This document shows, in pieces, positions 7,600-15,646 of a DNA stretch of 20,451 nt. Source of the stretch: Sulfurovum sp. Lineage in GTDB: Bacteria > Campylobacterota > Campylobacteria > Campylobacterales > Sulfurovaceae. Positions within the stretch are counted from its first letter, which is position 1. Every line of letters begins with the position of its first letter. The stretch lies in NCBI GenBank assembly GCA_003978395.1, contig QNZV01000160.1:1-20451 (forward strand), in the 5' to 3' direction. A program made the translations under genes and the position numbers. Below the pieces are notes generated by a model, which saw only the letters and a list, made by a program, of their open reading frames with translations, was not told the origin of the DNA and made no database searches.

Positions 7600-8976
7600 T
7601 TGAATAACCCTATCCTAGCTATAGACATTGGCTCTACTAAAATATGTGCTATTATTGGTAAAGTAAAAAATGGTATTATTGAAATTAGCGGACATGGTGT
7701 CACTAAATCCCAAGGAATAAAAAAGGGTACTATCACTAATATAGAATTGGCATCAAAAGCTATTAAAATAGCTGTTGATGATGCCAAACGTGTGGCAGGT
7801 ATCAATTTAACTAGAGCAACCATTTCAATCTCGGGTGCATATACAAAAAGTGTTAACTCTACAGGAGTAGTTAATATTCCAAATCAAGAGATTTCATTAA
7901 CAGAAATTAATCGTGTAATGCAAACAGCTCTCTACAATGCAAATATTCCAAATGAGTTTGAAGTATTGCATGTATTGCCGTATAAATTTAAAATTGATGA
8001 ACAAGATTTTATAGAAGATCCAAATGGAATGAATGCTAGTAGAATGGAAGTTGATACGCATATTATCATGACAGCTCGTTCTAATATTGGAAATCTAAAA
8101 AAAGCCGTAAATGCTTCAGGTATTGAAATAGATAAAGTTGTACTTAGTGGATACGCTTCGGCTTTAGCTGTTATCTCTGAAAATGATAAGATAAGAGGTG
8201 TGGCTGTCATGGATTTAGGTGGTCAAACATCAAATCTTATTGTTCATGTAGGAAACTCTATTCAATACAATGATTTTTTATCTGTAGGCTCTAACCATAT
8301 TACCAATGATTTATCAATTGCTTTACATACACCACTTGATTCTGCTGAACAACTTAAAATTACACGAGGCAGTCTATTAAATAATAATAACGGAGAAGTA
8401 GACCTTCCTATTATTGGAGATGAGAGAAATTTAAATACTGTTTCATTAGATGTTGTGCATAATATTATCTATTCTAGAATGGAGGAAGCACTTACTATTT
8501 TAGCGAACTCATTAGAGAGAAGTGAACTCGTAGATCAGCTAGGTGCAGGTATTGTATTGACAGGTGGAATGACTAAAATAGAAGGAACACGAGAACTAGC
8601 ACAAGCATTAATGCCAAACATACCTGTTCGAATTGGTCATCCTGAAAATGCTACAACTGTATTTGACAACCTAAACTCTTCAGAATTTTCAACAGCTATA
8701 GGTTTAATATATCATGATAGAGGAAAGCATACAGAATATGAATTAGAAGGCAATAAAAACATGCTTCATTCTAAAGATTATCAAGCAACAGAATCCCTAC
8801 AAGACATTACCATGAATAACATCATTAAACCCAAAATAGCAGTATCAACACCATCTTTCTCAGATGAAAAAGAGAGTAATAATAATGACTTATTTAAAGA
8901 TTTAAGTCATGAACCTAAAAAAGATCCCAACAACCCTTTGCAAAACTTTATGCAATGGGCATCAAAAATATTTTAA
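7600..8976 (+). CDS. ftsA: Cell division protein FtsA
   Basis: An actin-fold ATPase that tethers FtsZ to the inner membrane and recruits later division proteins. The start is TTG at 7600, supported by AAGGA at 7588-7592 with 7-base spacing and by the protein beginning right at the first nucleotide-binding strand (ILAIDIGSTKICAIIG, 5-20). Other actin-fold signatures are VAVMDLGGQTSNLIV and GIVLTGGMTKIEGTRELA. A low-complexity linker (about 390-440) leads to a C-terminal amphipathic helix NPLQNFMQWASKIF, the membrane-targeting sequence. Length of 458 residues is slightly long for FtsA because of the linker. ftsZ follows 20 bases later. Confidence 0.96.
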   Translation: MNNPILAIDIGSTKICAIIGKVKNGIIEISGHGVTKSQGIKKGTITNIELASKAIKIAVDDAKRVAGINLTRATISISGAYTKSVNSTGVVNIPNQEISLTEINRVMQTALYNANIPNEFEVLHVLPYKFKIDEQDFIEDPNGMNASRMEVDTHIIMTARSNIGNLKKAVNASGIEIDKVVLSGYASALAVISENDKIRGVAVMDLGGQTSNLIVHVGNSIQYNDFLSVGSNHITNDLSIALHTPLDSAEQLKITRGSLLNNNNGEVDLPIIGDERNLNTVSLDVVHNIIYSRMEEALTILANSLERSELVDQLGAGIVLTGGMTKIEGTRELAQALMPNIPVRIGHPENATTVFDNLNSSEFSTAIGLIYHDRGKHTEYELEGNKNMLHSKDYQATESLQDITMNNIIKPKIAVSTPSFSDEKESNNNDLFKDLSHEPKKDPNNPLQNFMQWASKIF

Positions 8977-8996
8977 GAAAGAAAGAGGAGTAGAAT

Positions 8997-10172
8997 GTGT
9001 CTATGGAAGAATTTAATATAACAGAATTATCTGCTGGAGTAAACGGAGCGAAAATTAAAGCGATCGGTGTTGGTGGTGGTGGTGGAAACATGATTAACCA
9101 CATGATAAGAGAAGGTATTTCAGGTATCGACCTTATTGTTGCCAATACAGATGCACAAGCTTTGGATGCATCCATTGCACCCTATAAAATACAATTGGGT
9201 ATGCAAGTAACCAAAGGACTTGGTGCAGGGATGAAACCTGCAGTAGGTAGAGAAGCAGCTGAAGAGAGTTTTGACACAATCAAAACCATGCTCGAAGGTG
9301 CAGATTTAGTCTTTATCTCTGCTGGTCTTGGTGGTGGAACAGGTACAGGTGCAGCACCTATTATTGCACAAGCAGCCAAAGAAGTTGGTGCATTAACTGT
9401 TGCTATTGTAACCAGTCCTTTTGCCTTTGAAGGTAGAAAAAGAAAGCGTTTGGCAAAAGAGGGTCTTGAACTTCTTAAAGAAGAGAGTGATTCTATTATT
9501 GTCGTTCCAAATGAAAGATTACTCTCAATTGTAGAGAAAAATTTAGGAATGAGAGAGAGCTTTAGACTTGTCGATTCTGTTCTCTCCCAAGCTGTGGGTG
9601 GAATATCAAATGTCATCTTATCACATGGTGCAAATGATATTAACCTTGACTTTGCAGATGTTAAAACAGTTATGAGTCATAGAGGTTTAGCACTAATGGG
9701 TGTAGGAGAGTCACAAGGTAATTCGGCTGCATATGATGCAGCTAAAACAGCTATTGAATCTCCTCTACTTGATAATTTATCTATTGATGGAGCTATGGGA
9801 ATACTGGTTCATTTCCATATTCATCCAGACTATCCATTAACTGAAATTGCTGAAGCAATGGATATTGTTGAAGAGAATGCAGATGAAGAAGCAAGTATTA
9901 TTTTTGGAACAACTACTTCTGAAGATATTCCATTGGATGAAGTTAAATTGACCATTATTGCAACAGGATTTGAAGACCCTTCAGACATCGAAACAAAAAA
10001 ACCTATTCCTGAAACAAAAATAGTTGAAGAACCTATAGAAAGAGAAGTACCTACATTGAGAAGACCTGTACAAAGAACTATCTTGAATAGTGGTAGTGCA
10101 AAAGTAATTGGTGGCTATGATAATGAAGATTACCTAGATACCCCTACATTTCTTAGAAAACAGATGGATTAA
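8997..10172 (+). CDS. ftsZ: Cell division protein FtsZ
   Basis: The tubulin-like GTPase that forms the cytokinetic Z-ring. Seen: GVGGGGGNMINHM (24-36), the tubulin signature GLGGGTGTG (110-118), and the T7 synergy loop region INLDFADVKTVM. A variable acidic linker follows, then the C-terminal peptide YLDTPTFLRKQMD that binds FtsA. Length of 391 residues is typical. I chose GTG at 8997 because AGGAG (8986-8990) lies 6 bases upstream; ATG at 9003 is 12 bases away and would shorten the protein by two residues. An out-of-frame ATG at 8995 overlaps the start and opens an 8-codon frame ending at 9021. Confidence 0.96.
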   Translation: MSMEEFNITELSAGVNGAKIKAIGVGGGGGNMINHMIREGISGIDLIVANTDAQALDASIAPYKIQLGMQVTKGLGAGMKPAVGREAAEESFDTIKTMLEGADLVFISAGLGGGTGTGAAPIIAQAAKEVGALTVAIVTSPFAFEGRKRKRLAKEGLELLKEESDSIIVVPNERLLSIVEKNLGMRESFRLVDSVLSQAVGGISNVILSHGANDINLDFADVKTVMSHRGLALMGVGESQGNSAAYDAAKTAIESPLLDNLSIDGAMGILVHFHIHPDYPLTEIAEAMDIVEENADEEASIIFGTTTSEDIPLDEVKLTIIATGFEDPSDIETKKPIPETKIVEEPIEREVPTLRRPVQRTILNSGSAKVIGGYDNEDYLDTPTFLRKQMD

Positions 10173-10181
10173 AATATAAAA

Positions 10182-11147
10182 ATGTTAAAAATTTTACTTC
10201 TACTCCTCCTTTTAATACCCTACTCTCTTTTTGCTGATGGACATATTTTTGTTTATCATCGTTTTAATGATAATCGTTATCCAACTACAAATATTTCAAC
10301 TAAAGAACTTAGAAAAGAATTCAACTATCTAAAAAGAAATAATTATAAAGTTGTTCCTATTATTGATATGGTTAATAAAATCAATGCTAATGAAAAAGTT
10401 CCTGATAAATGGGTTGCTTTTAGCATAGATGATGGATTTAAAAGCTTCTATACTAATGGTCTTTCTATTTTTAAAGAGTTTAACTATCCATTTACTATTT
10501 TTATTGCAGTAAAATATACAGAAGAGAAATATAAAGATTATGTCTCATGGAAACAACTGAAAACTATTTCTAAGTATGGCTCTGTTGAGTTTCACTCTTA
10601 TGGACATGGACATTTTGGGCAAATGAGTAATAAACAGATTCAAAAAGATATGAATAAAGGTTTAGCACTCATGAAAAAACATTTAAATTATAAGCCTAAT
10701 CTTTTTGTTTATCCCTATGGAGAATATGATGCACGTGTAGAAAAAATTTTAGAGCCTTATAATTTTAAAGCTGTATTTAATCAAAATATTGGAGCTATTC
10801 ATGGTGGAACATGTTCAGATACCTATGATTTAGATCGCTCTGCTGTGGTAGGTAGTAATGCAAAAGATTTCAAACTCTATCTTGCCTTTAAAGAGCTTTG
10901 TGGTGTCCATTTTAAAAGACCTCTAAGCTATCCCAAAGATAAAATTATTAGAACCATCGAAATAGAATTAGAGGATAAAAGCGTTAAAAAAGCAGAAATT
11001 TTCCTATCCAATTCTGGAGGCTGGCATAAAGTAAAAGTTAATAATGGAAAAATTATCTACCATGCTAATAAAAAGATGAAGAGAAATCGTATTAAAATTG
11101 GTGTAAAAGTAAGAAATAAAATTAAGCTAATGGTTTTATCTAAATAG
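10182..11147 (+). CDS. Periplasmic polysaccharide deacetylase (NodB domain)
   Basis: A carbohydrate esterase family 4-type enzyme that removes N-acetyl (or other acyl) groups from a polysaccharide. An N-terminal signal peptide (KILLLLLLLIPYSLFA, cleavage near 18) predicts export. Catalytic residues are in place: SIDDGF (81-86) with base D83 and metal ligand D84, HSYGH with metal ligands H138 and H142, and VYPYGEYD (176-183). Residues 240-321 form a basic extension without a motif I recognise. It follows ftsZ by 9 bases, so it is probably read from the division operon. The substrate is unknown: a PgaB-like role on poly-N-acetylglucosamine and a peptidoglycan role are both possible. The ribosome binding site is poor, which suggests coupling to ftsZ translation. 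Confidence 0.88.
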   Translation: MLKILLLLLLLIPYSLFADGHIFVYHRFNDNRYPTTNISTKELRKEFNYLKRNNYKVVPIIDMVNKINANEKVPDKWVAFSIDDGFKSFYTNGLSIFKEFNYPFTIFIAVKYTEEKYKDYVSWKQLKTISKYGSVEFHSYGHGHFGQMSNKQIQKDMNKGLALMKKHLNYKPNLFVYPYGEYDARVEKILEPYNFKAVFNQNIGAIHGGTCSDTYDLDRSAVVGSNAKDFKLYLAFKELCGVHFKRPLSYPKDKIIRTIEIELEDKSVKKAEIFLSNSGGWHKVKVNNGKIIYHANKKMKRNRIKIGVKVRNKIKLMVLSK

Positions 11148-11148
11148 A

Positions 11149-11154
11149 TATAAT
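11149..11154 (+). promoter_or_regulatory. Candidate -10 box (TATAAT) of the heme lipoprotein gene
   Basis: A perfect TATAAT two bases after the deacetylase stop and 28 bases before the next ATG. No clear -35. A 9-base inverted repeat (ATAATTATT 11150-11158, AATAATTAT 11176-11184) flanks the AGGAG site, but it is AT-only and may be chance. Confidence 0.45.
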
Positions 11155-11182
11155 TATTCGAATATTACTAGGAGAAATAATT

Positions 11183-11857
11183 ATGAATAAACAACTTTAC
11201 ACCTTGGCACTCACACCTATTATTTTTATAGCTTGTGCGAATACCGAACCAAAACAAGCAGAGATAGTCGAGAAAGTAACTACGAAACAAGTAGAAATAA
11301 CAGAAAAAATAGTAGCAAAAGCTCCAACTATAATTATAGAGCCTAAAAAAGCTCAAGCAACTGTTAGTTTTATAGAGAATAAAAAAGTTCTTGAAAAGGG
11401 AATGATACACATTAATACATTTATGGGTTCTATGCAACCAACTCTAAAAAGCTTACTTAGAGAAGATTCAACTCATGTAACAGCAATGGGTGCTTGTTCT
11501 TCTATGGCAATCCAAATGGTGGATGATTATAATAGACAGATTACTGGTGTAAAATTACGAAGAACAGCTCTGAAATATAGAAACCCTAAAAATAAACCAG
11601 ATACAGCTGACCGTATGGTAATGGATACTTTTGTAACTACAAATAAGTTTAAACCTCTTGTTGTTGATTTAGGCAATGAGTACCGTGTCTATAAACCTTT
11701 GGTAACTAAACAGTCTTGCCTTCTTTGTCATGGTGCAAGAAATGATATAAGCTCAGAGCTTGTAAAAATGATTGATAGAACCTATCCAAAAGATAAAGCT
11801 ACAGGATTTCAACTAGGAGATTTTAGAGGTGTTGTAGTTGCAGATATAAAAAAATAG
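11183..11857 (+). CDS. Tll0287-like (DUF3365) monoheme c-type lipoprotein
   Basis: A probable outer-periplasmic lipoprotein: a hydrophobic signal ends at FIAC (C18). Residues 22-60 are a Lys/Glu/Thr-rich tether. The rest resembles the Tll0287-like domain (DUF3365): ACSSMAIQMVDDYNRQITGVKLRRTALKYRNP is split here only by position (residues 104-135), followed by NKPDTADRMVM, FKPLVVDLGNEYRVYKPL and the heme c motif CLLCH (179-183). The family is known as free-standing heme proteins and as the sensory part of some histidine kinases and chemoreceptors. It starts with AGGAG at 11170-11174 and has its own TATAAT. It precedes mqnL and the PilJ-domain gene. A role in redox or small-ligand sensing is an inference. 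Confidence 0.85.
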   Translation: MNKQLYTLALTPIIFIACANTEPKQAEIVEKVTTKQVEITEKIVAKAPTIIIEPKKAQATVSFIENKKVLEKGMIHINTFMGSMQPTLKSLLREDSTHVTAMGACSSMAIQMVDDYNRQITGVKLRRTALKYRNPKNKPDTADRMVMDTFVTTNKFKPLVVDLGNEYRVYKPLVTKQSCLLCHGARNDISSELVKMIDRTYPKDKATGFQLGDFRGVVVADIKK

Positions 11858-11881
11858 AGAGTTTCATAACAACTTTTAAGC

Positions 11882-11909
11882 TATAATACTCCCAAAATAA
11901 CTGGGAGTA
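11882..11909 (+). promoter_or_regulatory. mqnL -10 box and overlapping dyad containing the ribosome site
   Basis: TATAAT at 11882-11887 is a consensus -10 box. Directly at its end an 8-bp dyad begins: TACTCCCA (11887-11894), loop of 7, TGGGAGTA (11902-11909). The right arm contains the GGGAG ribosome binding site of mqnL. From this promoter the start site would fall near 11894, so the left arm would mostly not be in the RNA. The dyad then suits an operator better; in read-through RNA from the upstream gene it would mask the ribosome site. Confidence 0.5.
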
Positions 11910-11915
11910 GAAAAG

Positions 11916-13739
11916 ATGAATAATGTAGTAGAATGGTTAAAAAAAAATGGAAATCTAAAGATTATAGATGAACCATTAGATGTTGAGTTAGAGATACCTC
12001 ATATCGCTTATATAGAAGTTAAAACAGATAACTCTCGCCCTATCCTATTTACCAATCCAATCAACAGAGCCAAAAATATCCAATATGACATACCTGTACT
12101 AATGAATATCTTTGCCAATAAAGAGCTAACTCAAAAAATATTTGGAAAGCACCCGGATAATGTTGCAGAGGGTATTGATAAACTTCTAAAGTTAAAACCA
12201 CCCAAGGGTTTTATAGAGAAACTGAAAATGATTCCAGAACTTTTTGCACTAAAAAATGTTTTTCCAAAACGTCTTAACTCTACAGGAGAGTGTCAAGAGG
12301 TTATAGTAAGAAAAGAGGATATTGATTTAGATAAACTTCCTATTTTAAAAACATGGGAAGAGGATGGTGGAGCATTTATCACAATGGGGCAAGTCTATAC
12401 TCAGAGCCTTGATGGAGGGATGCAGAATGTAGGAATGTACCGACTTCAACAATATGATAAAAATCACTTAGGAATGCACTGGCAAATTCATAAAGATGCT
12501 TCACACTTCTTTGACCAATACCAAAGAGCTGGTAAAAAAATGCCTGTAACCATTGCTATTGGTGGAGACCCTCTTTATATTTGGTGTGGTCAAGCTCCAA
12601 TGCCTCATGGTATGTTTGAAATGCTTCTTTATGGTTTTGTTCGTGGTAAAAATGCCCAATTGGTTAAATCTATCACAAACGATATTTATATTCCAAAAGA
12701 TGTCGATGTGGTTATTGAAGGTTTTGTTGACCCTAAAAAAATGCAAATCGAAGGTCCATTTGGCGATCATACAGGTTATTATACACTAAAAGAACCCTAC
12801 CCCATTATGGAAATTGAGACCATAACGATGAAAAAGAACCCAGTTTTTCAAGCCACTGTGGTAGGGAAACCACCACTAGAAGACAAATACATGGGTTGGG
12901 CAACAGAACGTATTTTTTTACCTATGCTAAAACCAATGGCTCCTGACTTAATCGACTACTATATGCCTGAAAATGGTGTATTCCATAACTTAATACTGGG
13001 TAAAATGAAAACTCTATATAAAGGTCACGCACAGCAGTTTATGCATGCCTTTTGGGGAGTGGGACAGATGAGCTTTGTAAAACATGCTATTTTTGTGAAT
13101 GAAGATGCACCTGAATTAGAAGATGACCTTGCTATTACAGAGTATATTTTAAATCGTCTAACCCCTTCTAAAATTCTGATTACACAGGGAATAATTGATG
13201 CTCTTGACCACACAGCTAACGAATCATTAGTAGGAGGGAAGCTTGGTATTGATGCTACAGATAAAGAGGTAGAATTGGGAATAGAGACTCCTCTGAACGA
13301 TAAAGTTCTTTTAGAAAAAATGCAAGATTTAGATTCAAATATTTTAGAGTTAAAACAGTATTTTACCCATACAAAAAATCCTATTTGTCTTATTAGTGTC
13401 AAAAAAATAGAATCCATGAAAAATATAATTACTAAATTAAATGGATTAAAAGAGCATATTAAAGTCTTAGTTATTGTAGACAAAATAAATAATGATATTA
13501 ATGAGCCATATATGTTACTATGGAGAGTAGTAAATAATATTGATGCACAAAGAGACATTATATTAGAACCATTTATAGCAGTAGATGGGACAAATAAGTC
13601 ACAAGTTGATGGATTCAATAGAGAGTGGCCTGGAGATACTTTCTGTACCAAAGCAACTCTTGATAGTCTACAAAAACGTGGTATTATTGATATAGATGAA
13701 ACATTTATTAAAAAGTTTGGATTGTTGCCATTTAAATAG
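11916..13739 (+). CDS. mqnL: Menaquinone biosynthesis decarboxylase, UbiD family
   Basis: A prenylated-FMN-dependent decarboxylase. The length (607 residues) and family type fit the long UbiD homologue assigned to the futalosine menaquinone pathway used by Campylobacterota, where it decarboxylates 1,4-dihydroxy-6-naphthoate. The prFMN site is seen in NVGMYRLQQYDKNHLGMHW (171-189, with R176), and the acidic pair E279 and D284 in IEGPFGDHTGYY (278-289). GGDPLYIWCGQAPMP (217-231) is also typical. A C-terminal domain (about 480-600) is unlike plain UbiD, as usual for this subfamily. The partner flavin prenyltransferase is not in the window. A plain UbiD-like aromatic decarboxylase is the alternative. 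The PilJ-domain gene follows 20 bases later. Confidence 0.85.
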   Translation: MNNVVEWLKKNGNLKIIDEPLDVELEIPHIAYIEVKTDNSRPILFTNPINRAKNIQYDIPVLMNIFANKELTQKIFGKHPDNVAEGIDKLLKLKPPKGFIEKLKMIPELFALKNVFPKRLNSTGECQEVIVRKEDIDLDKLPILKTWEEDGGAFITMGQVYTQSLDGGMQNVGMYRLQQYDKNHLGMHWQIHKDASHFFDQYQRAGKKMPVTIAIGGDPLYIWCGQAPMPHGMFEMLLYGFVRGKNAQLVKSITNDIYIPKDVDVVIEGFVDPKKMQIEGPFGDHTGYYTLKEPYPIMEIETITMKKNPVFQATVVGKPPLEDKYMGWATERIFLPMLKPMAPDLIDYYMPENGVFHNLILGKMKTLYKGHAQQFMHAFWGVGQMSFVKHAIFVNEDAPELEDDLAITEYILNRLTPSKILITQGIIDALDHTANESLVGGKLGIDATDKEVELGIETPLNDKVLLEKMQDLDSNILELKQYFTHTKNPICLISVKKIESMKNIITKLNGLKEHIKVLVIVDKINNDINEPYMLLWRVVNNIDAQRDIILEPFIAVDGTNKSQVDGFNREWPGDTFCTKATLDSLQKRGIIDIDETFIKKFGLLPFK

Positions 13740-13759
13740 AAATAGAAAGGAAAACAAAT

Positions 13760-14869
13760 ATGAATATAATAAAAAAAGTTCTTCTATTAACTACTCTTTT
13801 CACTCTATTTGCAGAGTCCACACCAACACAAAAAGAGATTGCAAATATTATGAACTTAGCAGGAAAACAACGTATGCTTACTCAAAAAATGAGTAAAGAG
13901 GCTCTTTTGATTGCAAAAGATATAAACAGTAAAAAGAATAGAGAAGAGTTAAAGAGAACCATTACTCTTTTTGATACAACTCTTTATGCTCTTTTAGATG
14001 GTGATAAAACTTTAAAATTACCCAAAACAGAAGATAAAAAAATTAGAAAACGTATTAAAGAGGTTGATAACCTCTGGAGAGAGTTCAAACCCTTTATTAA
14101 TAAGATTAAAGAAGGAAAAGTAAATAGAAATGCCCTTAAAGCCATAGAGATGGGAAATATACCTCTACTTACAGGTATGAATTCTATTGTAAAAATGTAT
14201 GAAAAAAAATATGAATCAGCCTTAAAAAAAAATAGAGTAAAAGTCATTAACTTGGCAGGAAGAGAGCGTATGTTAAGCCAAAAGATGACCAAAGAGCTTC
14301 TACTGCTTGCTAACCATTTAGAATCTCATATCTATATAAATAGTCTGAAAAAAGGAGGATTTTTTTTTAAAGATACTCTTTTTAAATTAATGCAAGATAA
14401 AAAAGCGATGTCTAACCCTCATACAAAAGAGGAGATTCAAGAGATTCAAAAACTTTGGGAGGAGTATCAATACCATATTGTAAATACTGAACTCTCAAAA
14501 GATGGTCTTCTTGTTTTTAATAAAAAAGAGAATAATTTTATAAAGGAAATGACTTCTAAACTTATTAGTGTGGCAACAAAACTAGATAAAGAACGCTATC
14601 AAAATGAGCTTAAAAAGTCTGCTAAAGAGTTTGAGACAATACTAATTGGACTTATAAAAGGAGATAGTAGATTAAAAGTTATCAAAAGCAAAAATAAAAA
14701 TATTCAAAAAGAACTCTCTAAAGTAAAAGATTATTGGAAAGAGTATAAAAAGATAATCATTAATATTGATATATCAAACAAAGGTCTAAACAGAGCAATG
14801 CAACTAAATATACCAATTTTAGAACTTATGGATAAAACAGTTAAACTTTATGAAAAAACTGCTAAATAA
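13760..14869 (+). CDS. Periplasmic tandem PilJ/NarX-type sensor-domain protein
   Basis: A signal peptide (MNIIKKVLLLTTLFTLFA) precedes an all-helical protein of about 350 residues with no later membrane segment and no chemoreceptor or kinase domain. Two helices match the PilJ N-terminal domain and the NarX P-box: MNLAGKQRMLTQKM (31-44) and INLAGRERMLSQKM (163-177). Each begins a module of about 120 residues (25-155 and 160-280). A third, shorter module (281-369) repeats FETILIGLIKGDSRLKV and GLNRAMQLNIPILELMDKTVKLYE, equivalent to FDTTLYALLDGDKTLKL and ALKAIEMGNIPLLTGMNSIVKMYE in module 1, but lacks the P-box helix. In NarX the P-box binds nitrate/nitrite. Ligand and partner are unknown here. 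AAAGGA at 13746-13751 supports the start; it is likely cotranscribed with mqnL. Confidence 0.85.
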   Translation: MNIIKKVLLLTTLFTLFAESTPTQKEIANIMNLAGKQRMLTQKMSKEALLIAKDINSKKNREELKRTITLFDTTLYALLDGDKTLKLPKTEDKKIRKRIKEVDNLWREFKPFINKIKEGKVNRNALKAIEMGNIPLLTGMNSIVKMYEKKYESALKKNRVKVINLAGRERMLSQKMTKELLLLANHLESHIYINSLKKGGFFFKDTLFKLMQDKKAMSNPHTKEEIQEIQKLWEEYQYHIVNTELSKDGLLVFNKKENNFIKEMTSKLISVATKLDKERYQNELKKSAKEFETILIGLIKGDSRLKVIKSKNKNIQKELSKVKDYWKEYKKIIINIDISNKGLNRAMQLNIPILELMDKTVKLYEKTAK

Positions 14870-14885
14870 ATTTAAATGAACAGAA

Positions 14886-14919
14886 TAAATTTTATATTTA
14901 CACAAAAATATAAAATTTA
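14886..14919. terminator. AT-rich hairpin between convergent genes
   Basis: TAAATTTTATATTT (14886-14899), loop ACACAA, and the exact complement at 14906-14919: a perfect 14-bp stem. It lies between the stops of the PilJ-domain gene and the CAP gene, a position for a bidirectional terminator, though the stem contains no G or C. Confidence 0.5.
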
Positions 14920-14959
14920 CTCTAATCACTTATTATTCAAATATAAAATTCCCTTAAAA

Positions 14960-15544
14960 TTATTTTCCACCAAAATTTTGAGTCCAATAAATTTTATAAA
15001 TTGAGTCTGGATTTGCGACAACAGCTACACCAATCTCTTTAAATTCACTCTCCATAATATTTGTACAGTGTGCAGGAGATTTTAACCATGCGTCTACTGC
15101 CAAATCAATACTCTCTAAACCACCTGCTATATTCTCCCCTATAAGAGTATAATCGGTATAACCATTTGCTCGAATACGGTCATTAAAATGGCTAACATTA
15201 CCATTGTTTGAACCTGTAACATCCGATGCAGTTCCTGAACCATCATGAGAAAAGGTATCACTTGTAGCTAAATCATTACTGTGTTCATATGCAGAAGCAT
15301 AAAGTTCATTATTCCATGTTAAGGCTACCGATGGTCCGACAATACCACGTCCATCATTACAGTCTCTAGCTTCTGCTCGTGCATTATTAATTGCATCTAA
15401 AATAGCTCTATTTGTTGTTTTAAGTGCAGTGTTAATAGATGCTTCATCTGTTAACGATGATCTTCTTCCTACAGACTCCCCACAACCCACAAAAATTATT
15501 GAACTAACTGAAGAGATAAGTGCTAATTTTGTAATATTTTTCAT
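14960..15544 (-). CDS. CAP-domain (SCP/PR-1) lipoprotein
   Basis: A signal ending in IIFVGC predicts a lipoprotein anchored at C21. A linker of about 25 residues leads into a CAP domain (about 46-194). The cavity residues are visible: H88 in YEHSNDLA, E137 in GENIAGG, and H159 in SPAHCTNIM, followed by FKEIGVAV and the terminal YWTQNFGGK. Bacterial CAP proteins are exported and usually of unknown biochemical function; some bind lipids or metals. Length is normal for a minimal CAP protein. AAGGA lies about 8 bases before the ATG, and a TATAAT in the left arm of the adjacent palindrome (15578-15583, minus strand) is a likely -10. It converges on the PilJ-domain gene. Confidence 0.92.
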   Translation of the reverse strand: MKNITKLALISSVSSIIFVGCGESVGRRSSLTDEASINTALKTTNRAILDAINNARAEARDCNDGRGIVGPSVALTWNNELYASAYEHSNDLATSDTFSHDGSGTASDVTGSNNGNVSHFNDRIRANGYTDYTLIGENIAGGLESIDLAVDAWLKSPAHCTNIMESEFKEIGVAVVANPDSIYKIYWTQNFGGK

Positions 15545-15576
15545 AATATTTCCTTTTATTGTTTGCTGTTCTAAAA

Positions 15577-15646
15577 AATTATATCAATATAAAACTTAAT
15601 TATATTTTAATTTTAAAATATAATTAAGTTTTATATTGATATAATT
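15577..15646. repeat. Perfect 34-bp-arm AT palindrome
   Basis: The left arm 15577-15610 and the right arm 15613-15646 are exact reverse complements with only TT between them. Each arm has only two G/C pairs. A6 (15573-15578 region) and T6 (15650-15655) flank it and extend the pairing after a small bulge. Each arm end carries TATAAT pointing outward: minus strand at 15578-15583 toward the CAP gene, plus strand at 15640-15645 toward the empty spacer. It could be a promoter pair, a terminator for read-through, a protein-binding dyad or a mobile palindrome. Confidence 0.9.

Noticed and set aside
7527..7823. Minus-strand open frame across the ppiD-like/ftsA junction with hydrophobic translation
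   Set aside because: It overlaps the ftsA start region; hydrophobicity comes from reading the ATPase strand codons backwards. No ribosome site.
9182..9616. Open frame (144 codons) on the minus strand inside ftsZ
   Set aside because: Antisense to the conserved GTPase core; the Pro/Ser-rich translation is a by-product of the ftsZ codons.
11150..11184. Inverted repeat flanking the heme lipoprotein ribosome site, as a translational switch
   Set aside because: The 9-base arms contain only A and T and the loop is 17 bases, so a stable structure is doubtful.
13025..13651. Long open frame (208 codons) on the minus strand inside mqnL
   Set aside because: It lies wholly antisense to a well-supported UbiD-family gene, has low-complexity translated sequence and no recognisable domain or ribosome site.
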